Below are positions 6,884 through 12,644 of a DNA stretch of 14,921 nt, piece after piece. Each line of letters starts with the position of its first letter. Within the stretch, counting starts at the first letter, position 1. Under the pieces are notes generated by a model. It did no database searches, was not told the DNA's origin, and was given only the letters and a program-made list of their open reading frames with translations. The stretch comes from Salinirussus sp. Its GTDB lineage: Archaea > Halobacteriota > Halobacteria > Halobacteriales > Haloarculaceae. The stretch spans positions 1-14,921 of the forward strand of contig JAQCNN010000262.1 in NCBI GenBank assembly GCA_028275005.1, in the 5' to 3' direction. Made by a program: the position numbers and the translations under genes.

Positions 6884-7384
6884 GTGATACGGAGCTTCGA
6901 GGGGGTCGAACCGCAGGTTGCGGAGTCCGCCCACGTCCACGAGTCGGCGGTCGTCGCGGGCGACGTGGTGGTTGAGGCGGAGGCGAGTGTCTGGCCAAAC
7001 GCCACGGTCAGGGGTGACGCCGGCCAGGTCGTCATCGGCGAGGGGTCGAACCTCCAGGACAACGCCGTGATGCACGAGGGCGGCGAACTCGGCCCGGACG
7101 TGACCGTCGGCCACAGCGCGGTCGTCCACGCCGCCAGCGTCGCCGAAGGGGCGCTGGTCGGGATGAACGCCGTTGTCCTGAACGACGCCCACATCGGCGA
7201 GCGGGCCGTGGTCGGCGCCGGTGCGGTCGTCACCGAGGGAACCGACGTTCCGCCGGAGACGCTGGTGACCGGCACGCCGGCGGCGGTGAAGACCGAACTG
7301 GCGGACCCGCCGGGGGCAGCCTCGGCCGAGCACTACGCCGCCCTCGCCAAACGGTACGAGGAGACGTCCGAACGGCTGGACTGA
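6884..7384 (+). CDS. Gamma-carbonic-anhydrase-like hexapeptide-repeat protein
   Basis: A 166-residue left-handed beta-helix protein of the gamma-class carbonic anhydrase, YrdA, CaiE and PaaY group. Hexapeptide repeats run from about 13 to 135. The zinc histidines are all present: His64 (A-V-M-H-E), His77 (V-T-V-G-H) and His82 (A-V-V-H); the last two have the 5-residue spacing of the Methanosarcina enzyme's His117 and His122. Arg43, Asp45 and Gln58 correspond to its Arg59, Asp61 and Gln75. The metal site is therefore intact, but the acidic loop carrying the proton-shuttle glutamate in the archetype is not evident, as in many short members. It could hydrate CO2 or act as a thioesterase like PaaY. 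A C-terminal helix (about 145-165) probably packs along the trimer. The start is GTG, supported by promoter spacing; the gene converges on the MFS gene with a 26-base gap. Confidence 0.9.
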   Translation: MIRSFEGVEPQVAESAHVHESAVVAGDVVVEAEASVWPNATVRGDAGQVVIGEGSNLQDNAVMHEGGELGPDVTVGHSAVVHAASVAEGALVGMNAVVLNDAHIGERAVVGAGAVVTEGTDVPPETLVTGTPAAVKTELADPPGAASAEHYAALAKRYEETSERLD

Positions 7385-7410
7385 GCCGGGAGCCGACCCG
7401 GCCCGGCCCG

Positions 7411-8634
7411 TCAGCCGCCGTCGAGGTCCGGCTCGGGGACGAACAGTGCCAGGGTGACGCCGGCCAGGCCCAGCAGGAGTGCCCCGGAGAAGGCGACGAG
7501 GTAGCCGCTGTTGTCGATGACGAGCCCGCCGACCGGGGGGGCGATAAAGCCGCCGAAGGTTGCCATACTCGTCGTGAAGGCTACGCCGGTCGCGGCGACG
7601 GCAGGGTCGGCGGTCTCCCGGGCAAGCGGGTACGCCAGCCCGAGCGCGAGCTGGAGAAATAACCCGGCTACCAGCAGGGCGAGCAGGAGGACCGCGACGG
7701 TCTCCGCGAGCACGACCAGCAGAACTGCCGGCGCCGAGACGAGGAAGGCGAGCAGGACGACCGGCCGGCGACGGTGACCGAACAGGCGGTCCGAGACCGC
7801 ACCGCTGCCGGCCCGCGAGACGGCGCCGACCGCGGGGAAAAACGCCGCGAGTAGCCCGCCCTCGGCGAGTGAGACGCCGACGACCTCGGAGAGGTAGGTG
7901 GGTACCCAGCTGGTGACAAAGGCGTACAGCGAGAAGCCGACGAAGGCGATCAGCGCGACCGTCCAGACGGTGACCGTGGTGAACAGCTCCCGGAAGTCCG
8001 CCGCCCGGGCAGTTGCGGTGTCACCGACCGATATCTCGAGCCGGCGGCTCGTGACCCAGAACAGAGCACAGCCGACCGCCGCCGGGACGGCGTAGACCGC
8101 GAAGATCGCCGCCCAGCCAAAGCGGCCTGCGACGACGGGGCCGGTGAGCAGGCCAACCGCGAAGCCTGCCGCCGGGCCGCCGCTGAAGACGCCGACGGCG
8201 GTTGCCTGTCGCCTGGGGTCGAAGGCCCGGCCGATGATGTTGACGCTGCCGGTCCAGATGGCCGCGGTGACCGGCGCGGCGAGCCCGCGCGAGAGCATGA
8301 GCGTCCGGAAGTCGCCGGCGGCGGCCGCCTGCCAACTCCACGCGTAGAGCGCGAGGATCAACAGGGTGGCGGCGACGACCGCCCGGCGGTTGTCGACCCG
8401 GTCGAGCAATATCCCTACGGGCACGCCGAGTAGCACCTGCACGCCGAACATGACGCTCACGAGCAGGCCGGCGGTCGCGGGGCCAAGCGAGAGTTCCGCC
8501 CGGATCACCGGCAGGACACCCGCCGGCACGATGTAGTAGGCGTTGACCGCGGCGATCAGGATACCGAGGCCGACGACAGTATCCCAGGGGCCGGCCAGTC
8601 GTGCCCGGAGCCCGGACGCTCGCCCTCGGCTCAC
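7411..8634 (-). CDS. MFS transporter
   Basis: A major facilitator superfamily permease of about 407 residues with 12 predicted membrane segments. The A-like motif after the second segment is visible (G-I-L-L-D-R-V-D-N-R-R), with its weaker counterpart in the second half (D-R-L-F-G-H-R-R-R-P). I place the start at GTG 8634, giving MSRGRASGLR; this overlaps the upstream CoA-transferase stop as GTGA, the same 4-base coupling as in the MATE operon. A GTG at 8667 would add 11 residues lying wholly within the transferase gene. The protein ends with a short acidic tail (P-E-P-D-L-D-G-G). Being translated directly after a class III CoA-transferase suggests it imports a carboxylic acid that the transferase activates, though export is possible. 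The substrate is unknown. Confidence 0.88.
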   Translation of the reverse strand: MSRGRASGLRARLAGPWDTVVGLGILIAAVNAYYIVPAGVLPVIRAELSLGPATAGLLVSVMFGVQVLLGVPVGILLDRVDNRRAVVAATLLILALYAWSWQAAAAGDFRTLMLSRGLAAPVTAAIWTGSVNIIGRAFDPRRQATAVGVFSGGPAAGFAVGLLTGPVVAGRFGWAAIFAVYAVPAAVGCALFWVTSRRLEISVGDTATARAADFRELFTTVTVWTVALIAFVGFSLYAFVTSWVPTYLSEVVGVSLAEGGLLAAFFPAVGAVSRAGSGAVSDRLFGHRRRPVVLLAFLVSAPAVLLVVLAETVAVLLLALLVAGLFLQLALGLAYPLARETADPAVAATGVAFTTSMATFGGFIAPPVGGLVIDNSGYLVAFSGALLLGLAGVTLALFVPEPDLDGG

Positions 8635-9821
8635 TCGTCGGCTGTGTGCACCGCACCCGTCTCGCACAGCGCCGCGACCTCCGCCTCGCCGTAGCCCTGC
8701 TCGCGGAGCACCTCCCGGGTGTGCTCGCCGAGTTCGGGTGTCTCCCCGTCGAACTCGGGCACCCAGTCGGTCGTCCTGACGGGTAACCGGACGGCGCGGG
8801 CCTCGCTGTCGGTTTCGAGGTTGTGGACGTCGACGAGCATCTCGCGGGCCTCGACGTGTGGGTCCGCGTCGACCAACTCGGCGACGTCCCGGCGCGGGCC
8901 GGCAGGAACGCCCGCGTCGGTCAGCAGGTCGACCAGTTCGTCGCGGTCGTACTCCCGGAAGGTCGCCTCGAGTTCCGCCCGGAGTTCGTCGTCGTGGTCG
9001 TCACGGTCGGCGTTTGTCTCGAAGCGGGGGTCCTCGAGCAGGTCCTCGCGGCCGATGGCCCGGACGGTTCGCTCGTAGAGCATGTCGTTGACCGCACACA
9101 GATAGAACGGCTCGTCGCCGGTGGCGTGGTAAATGTCGTTCGGCGAGAGGCCGCCGAAGGTGGTGCCGTGGCGGGTCGCCACCTCGCCCGTCTCGGCGTA
9201 CTTTGCGGCCCAGTAGCCCATCCAGCCCGCGGCCACGTCGAACAGGGAGATGTCGACGTGGGCCCCTTCGCCGGTCCGCTCGGCCTCGTGCAGCGCCGCC
9301 GACGTCATGAAGGCGGCGTTGGCGCCGGTCGCACAGTCGATGACGCTCGCGCCGACCCGAACCGGCGGGCGGTCCGGGTAGCCGATGACGGACATCAGCC
9401 CGCTCATCGCCTGGATCACGGGGTCGTAGGCAGGAAAGTCGGCGTAGGGCCCGTCCTGACCGAAGCCGGTGACGGAGGTGTAGACCACCTCGGGGTTGTG
9501 CTCGCTGACGGTGTCGTAGTCGAGGCCGAACTTTTCGGTGACGCCGGGCCGGAAGGACTCGACGACGACGTCGGCGCTGTGAGCGAGCTCCTGGACCAGG
9601 TCCCGACCCTCCTCGCTTTTGAGGTCGACCGCGAGGCTGCGCTTGCCGTCGGTGTTGAACGTCGCGAACATCGACCCGCCGATGAGGTCCCGAAAGGCGT
9701 CGCCATCCGGGGGTTCGACCTTGACGACGTTGGCGCCGAGGGTCGCCAGCCGCTGGGTGCAGGCCGGGCCGGCGATGGACTGTGTCAGGTCGAGGACGTC
9801 GACGTCGGTGAACGGTTGCAT
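8631..9821 (-). CDS. CaiB/BaiF family (class III) CoA-transferase
   Basis: A 396-residue enzyme of the formyl-CoA transferase/CaiB family, which moves CoA from an acyl-CoA donor to a carboxylic acid through an aspartyl anhydride. The N-terminus (V-D-V-L-D-L-T-Q-S-I-A-G-P, 7-19) and L-A-T-L-G-A-N-V-V-K-V-E-P-P-D-G-D (25-41) are diagnostic. H-V-D-I-S-L-F-D (188-195) carries the likely catalytic Asp195, equivalent to Asp169 of formyl-CoA:oxalate transferase. The length is typical. The ATG at 9821 has a TTTTGT element on the minus strand at leaderless spacing. It is the first gene of a two-gene operon with the MFS transporter. Candidate substrates include succinate, mesaconate, oxalate, carnitine or aromatic acids; the sequence does not decide. 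Confidence 0.93.
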   Translation of the reverse strand: MQPFTDVDVLDLTQSIAGPACTQRLATLGANVVKVEPPDGDAFRDLIGGSMFATFNTDGKRSLAVDLKSEEGRDLVQELAHSADVVVESFRPGVTEKFGLDYDTVSEHNPEVVYTSVTGFGQDGPYADFPAYDPVIQAMSGLMSVIGYPDRPPVRVGASVIDCATGANAAFMTSAALHEAERTGEGAHVDISLFDVAAGWMGYWAAKYAETGEVATRHGTTFGGLSPNDIYHATGDEPFYLCAVNDMLYERTVRAIGREDLLEDPRFETNADRDDHDDELRAELEATFREYDRDELVDLLTDAGVPAGPRRDVAELVDADPHVEAREMLVDVHNLETDSEARAVRLPVRTTDWVPEFDGETPELGEHTREVLREQGYGEAEVAALCETGAVHTADE

Positions 9822-9839
9822 GCGCCCGGATGCGCCCGT
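9820..9839. repeat. Two tandem 10-base direct repeats at the CoA-transferase start
   Basis: ATGCGCCCGG and ATGCGCCCGT lie end to end and differ only in the last base. The first copy overlaps the gene's start codon (read on the minus strand). They could be a small duplication in the leader or, less likely, a regulator site. Confidence 0.4.
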
Positions 9840-9844
9840 CGGTC

Positions 9845-9850
9845 ACAAAA
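9845..9850 (-). promoter_or_regulatory. Putative TATA-like element of the CoA-transferase/MFS operon
   Basis: On the minus strand TTTTGT lies 24-29 bases upstream of the ATG at 9821, right for a leaderless transcript covering both genes. Confidence 0.5.
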
Positions 9851-9961
9851 CGGTTCCGACGCGCGTGGACCGGGTAGCTCGGCCGGGCTCGGCACAGCGG
9901 GGCCGCGAGTCCCGAGCGGCGCCGGAGCGTTCTGCACGTCCCGTCGGACACTGGTCCACTG

Positions 9962-10041
9962 ATACTGCCGGCTGTGAGTCTGTAACGAATTTCGCGACCC
10001 CGGGGTCGCGGATAGCTTCAACCAGTTACAGCCAGCAGTAT
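9962..10041. repeat. 80-base imperfect dyad element with a perfect 18-bp central palindrome
   Basis: The centre, CGCGACCCC followed by GGGGTCGCG (9993-10010), is a perfect palindrome. The outer arms ATACTGCCGGCTGT (9962-9975) and ACAGCCAGCAGTAT (10028-10041) are complementary at 13 of 14 positions, and their midpoint falls on the same axis, between 10001 and 10002. Overall 28 of the 40 opposed pairs are complementary. The mismatches cluster in the middle of each arm, where CTGTAAC (9980-9986) and GTTACAG (10025-10031) offer an alternative, shifted pairing. Because of the symmetry both strands translate to T-A-G-C then A-T-P-G-S-R, a symmetry artefact and not evidence of a gene. It could form a long stem-loop or cruciform, or be a copy of a dispersed palindromic element. 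It occupies the core of the 299-base gap between the CoA-transferase and gpmI; the rest of the gap shows only the transferase promoter and a weak gpmI promoter region. No flanking target duplication is visible. Confidence 0.75.
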
Positions 10042-10084
10042 GAACCGGCTCGCGTGGAGTGTGCCACCACAGAGCGCGGACTTC

Positions 10085-10098
10085 CGAAAGCGTCGTAG
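10085..10098 (+). promoter_or_regulatory. Weak candidate promoter of the gpmI-truA operon
   Basis: CGAAA (10085-10089) sits at about -32 to -36 from the ATG at 10121, where the factor-B recognition element is expected, followed by GTCGTAG at the TATA position. The TATA match is poor. Transcription might instead start from TTCAA (10017-10021) inside the dyad element, giving a leader of roughly 75 bases. Confidence 0.25.
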
Positions 10099-10120
10099 GC
10101 CCCGGCGCCGAGGGGAGGGT

Positions 10121-11668
10121 ATGGACGTCGGGCTGGTCATTCTGGACGGATGGGGGTTGAACCCCGACCCGGAGCGGGACGCGGTGGCGGCCGCCGACAC
10201 GCCGACCGTCGACCGCTACCGGGCGGCGGGCGCGGACGGCACACTCGAAACCCACGGCCGGCGTGTCGGGCTTCCGGCGGGGCAGATGGGTAACAGCGAG
10301 GTCGGGCACCTCAATATCGGTGCCGGCCGCGTCGTCACCCAGGAGTCCACCCGGGTCACGGACGCCATCGACGCCTGGCGGGGCGAGGCGGAACCCGACG
10401 CAGTAGCCGACCCACCGCTCGACGAGAACCCGGCTATCCGGGGGGCACTTGCACACGCCGCCGCCGGCAACGGCCGGGTCCACCTCCTCGGACTGGTCAG
10501 TGACGGCGGGGTCCACTCCTTTCAGGCCCACCTCCACGCGTTGGCCGACCTGGTGTCCGAGGCCGGCCTGGAGCCGGTCGTCCACGCCTTCACCGACGGC
10601 CGGGACACCGCGCCGAAACGCGGTGTCGACTTTCTCGACGACTTGGAGCGCCACGTCGAGGGGGTCGGCGGGCGGGTCGCGACGGTCTGTGGCCGCTACT
10701 ACGCGATGGACAGAGACGAGAACTGGGGGCGGACCCACCGCGCCTACCGGGCGGTCGTCGACCGCGAGGCCGACCACGTGGCGCCCTCGGCCGTCGGGGC
10801 TATCGAGGCCGCCTACGACCGGGGCGAGACCGACGAGTTCGTCGAGCCCACACTCGTTGAGGGCGGCCCCGAACTCGCCGACGGCGACGGCGCGATCTGC
10901 TGTAACTTCCGGGCTGACCGGGCCCGCCAGCTCACCCGGATGCTCGCCGACATCGAGCCCGACTGGACCCATCCGACCGACCCGCCCGCGGTGGAGCTGG
11001 TGACGATGACCGAGTACGACCGGACCTTCGACCTCCCTGTCGTCGTGTCGCCGAACGCGCCCGAGGACACCCTCGGTGAGGTACTCGCGGCGGCCGGCCG
11101 GACACAGCTCCGGCTCGCGGAGACAGAGAAACACGCCCACGTCACCTACTTCCTCAACGGCGGCCGGGAGGTCGCGTTCCCCGGCGAGACCCGGGAGATC
11201 GTCGAGAGCCCCGACGTCCCGACCTACGACCAGCAGCCGGCGATGAGCGCACCGACGGTGACAGACCGGGCGCTCGCCGTCATCGACCGTGCTGACCCTG
11301 ACACCGCGGTGGTCAACTACGCCAACGCCGATATGGTCGGTCACACCGGCGACTTCGAGGCCGCAGTCACCGCCGTCGAGGCCGTCGACACACAGCTGGC
11401 GCGGCTGGTCGACGCAATGCAGGCGGCGGGTGCCCACGTCGTCCTGACGGCCGACCACGGCAACGCCGACGAGATGGGGACAGCAGAGGCGCCACACACC
11501 GCCCACACGACCAACCCCGTCCCCGTCGTCTCCCTGGCACCCGACGGGACCGACGGGGGCCACCGTATCCGGCCGGGTGGGACACTCGCCGACGTCGCGC
11601 CGACGGTGCTCGAACTCGCAGGGCTCAGCAAACCGTCGACGATGACCGGCGAGTCGCTGCTGGAGTGA
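10121..11668 (+). CDS. gpmI: 2,3-bisphosphoglycerate-independent phosphoglycerate mutase
   Basis: This glycolytic and gluconeogenic enzyme interconverts 3- and 2-phosphoglycerate through a phosphoserine intermediate. It is 515 residues from the chosen start, the standard length for the bacterial-type (GpmI/AlkP superfamily) form. V-I-L-D-G-W-G (6-12) gives metal ligand Asp9; M-G-N-S-E-V-G-H (56-63) gives the phosphorylated Ser59. N-Y-A-N-A-D-M-V-G-H-T-G and T-A-D-H-G-N-A-D-E near the C-terminus supply the remaining Mn-binding residues. ATG at 10121 is preferred over ATG 10040: the latter lies at the edge of the dyad element and would add 27 strongly basic residues that no family member needs. 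GGAGG lies only 2 bases before the ATG, too close for a good Shine-Dalgarno site. truA follows after one base, implying co-transcription. Confidence 0.95.
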   Translation: MDVGLVILDGWGLNPDPERDAVAAADTPTVDRYRAAGADGTLETHGRRVGLPAGQMGNSEVGHLNIGAGRVVTQESTRVTDAIDAWRGEAEPDAVADPPLDENPAIRGALAHAAAGNGRVHLLGLVSDGGVHSFQAHLHALADLVSEAGLEPVVHAFTDGRDTAPKRGVDFLDDLERHVEGVGGRVATVCGRYYAMDRDENWGRTHRAYRAVVDREADHVAPSAVGAIEAAYDRGETDEFVEPTLVEGGPELADGDGAICCNFRADRARQLTRMLADIEPDWTHPTDPPAVELVTMTEYDRTFDLPVVVSPNAPEDTLGEVLAAAGRTQLRLAETEKHAHVTYFLNGGREVAFPGETREIVESPDVPTYDQQPAMSAPTVTDRALAVIDRADPDTAVVNYANADMVGHTGDFEAAVTAVEAVDTQLARLVDAMQAAGAHVVLTADHGNADEMGTAEAPHTAHTTNPVPVVSLAPDGTDGGHRIRPGGTLADVAPTVLELAGLSKPSTMTGESLLE

Positions 11669-11669
11669 G

Positions 11670-12557
11670 ATGGCTGACCACGACCACTCGGGGCGTGCGG
11701 ACACCGCCCGACGGGCCTACCGGGTCGCCTACGACGGCCGGGCCTACCACGGCTTCCAGCGCCAACCCGACGTGCAGACCGTCGAGGACGCCCTGCTCGA
11801 CGCGCTCCGGGCGCTCGACGTCTGCCCGGCGGACGGGACACCCCCTGGGTGGGCAGCGGCCGGTCGGACCGACGCCGGGGTGTCGGCGCTCGCCCAGACC
11901 GTGGCCTTCGACGCGCCGACGTGGCTGTCACCGGCCGCCTTTAGCAGCGAACTGCCCGCGGACGTGTGGGTGTGGGCCGACACCCCGGCACCCGCCGGCT
12001 TCCACGCCACCCACGACGCCACGGCCCGGGCGTACACCTACCACCTGCACGCACCGCCCGGTGCAGCCAGTGAGACCCGCGCCCGCGAGGCGCTCACAGC
12101 CCTCTCCGGCGAGCACGACTTCCACAACCTCACACCCGACGACGAGGGGACCGTCCGAGATATCGAGGCGGGGCTCGAACGCGATGGTGACTTCCTCCGT
12201 ATCCGACTCCGTGCGGACGGGTTCCCCCGCCAGCTCGTCCGCCGGGTCGTCTCGGTGGTCGCCGAGTGTGCTCACGAGGCGGGGTCAGCAGGCCCCGCCG
12301 GGCGATCCAGCGGCAGTGACGGCTCCGCAGAGGCCCGTCTCGAACGGGTCCTCTCGCCGGCGCCGCTCTCGGGTCCGGAGGGCGTACCGCCGGCACCCGC
12401 CGAGCCACTCGCCCTGACCGACGTCTCCTATCCGATTTCCTTCGAGGGTAACGACCGTGTGCTGTCGGCGGCCCGCGAGTGGTTCGACCGCCGGCGCGTG
12501 ACGGGCGAGACACTGGCGCGGACGAGCGCGGTCATCAGGAACGGACTCCGGGAGTGA
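11670..12557 (+). CDS. truA: tRNA pseudouridine synthase A
   Basis: TruA isomerises uridines to pseudouridine in the anticodon arm (positions 38-40) of tRNAs. The 295-residue protein shows Y-R-V-A-Y-D-G-R-A-Y-H-G-F-Q-R-Q-P (17-33) and the active-site motif G-R-T-D-A-G-V-S-A-L (65-74), with Asp68 the catalytic aspartate. F-H-A-T-H-D-A-T-A-R-A-Y-T-Y continues the core, and R-L-R-A-D-G-F-P-R-Q-L-V-R-R is the usual late motif. It is somewhat longer than bacterial TruA (about 250-270), mainly through a Ser/Gly/Ala/Pro-rich stretch around 205-240 that looks like a flexible insertion. The ATG lies one base after the gpmI stop, so translation is probably coupled. A link between a glycolytic enzyme and tRNA modification is probably transcriptional convenience. 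Confidence 0.94.
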   Translation: MADHDHSGRADTARRAYRVAYDGRAYHGFQRQPDVQTVEDALLDALRALDVCPADGTPPGWAAAGRTDAGVSALAQTVAFDAPTWLSPAAFSSELPADVWVWADTPAPAGFHATHDATARAYTYHLHAPPGAASETRAREALTALSGEHDFHNLTPDDEGTVRDIEAGLERDGDFLRIRLRADGFPRQLVRRVVSVVAECAHEAGSAGPAGRSSGSDGSAEARLERVLSPAPLSGPEGVPPAPAEPLALTDVSYPISFEGNDRVLSAAREWFDRRRVTGETLARTSAVIRNGLRE

Positions 12558-12614
12558 GAGCCCCACACTCCGGCCGATCACCGGGCTGTCGGGGGTCGGG
12601 CGGACCTGGAAACG

Positions 12615-12620
12615 TTCAAC
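12615..12620 (+). promoter_or_regulatory. Putative promoter of the S9 peptidase gene
   Basis: TTCAAC preceded by GAAACG lies 25-30 bases upstream of the ATG at 12645, matching a factor-B element plus TATA-like box for a leaderless transcript. Confidence 0.5.
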
Positions 12621-12644
12621 TGTCGTGCGAGCAAAAGCGGTGGT

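Noticed and set aside
8823..9962. 379-codon plus-strand open frame opposite the CoA-transferase
   Set aside because: Antisense to a diagnostic class III CoA-transferase and without any motif of its own.
9962..10041. Miniature transposon with terminal inverted repeats
   Set aside because: The arms could be terminal inverted repeats, but the flanking bases show no target-site duplication and no second copy is in the window, so mobility is not supported.
9785..11704. 639-codon minus-strand open frame opposite gpmI
   Set aside because: It is antisense to a clear GpmI enzyme; long antisense frames are expected in high-GC haloarchaeal DNA. The product has no recognisable domain and runs through the dyad element.
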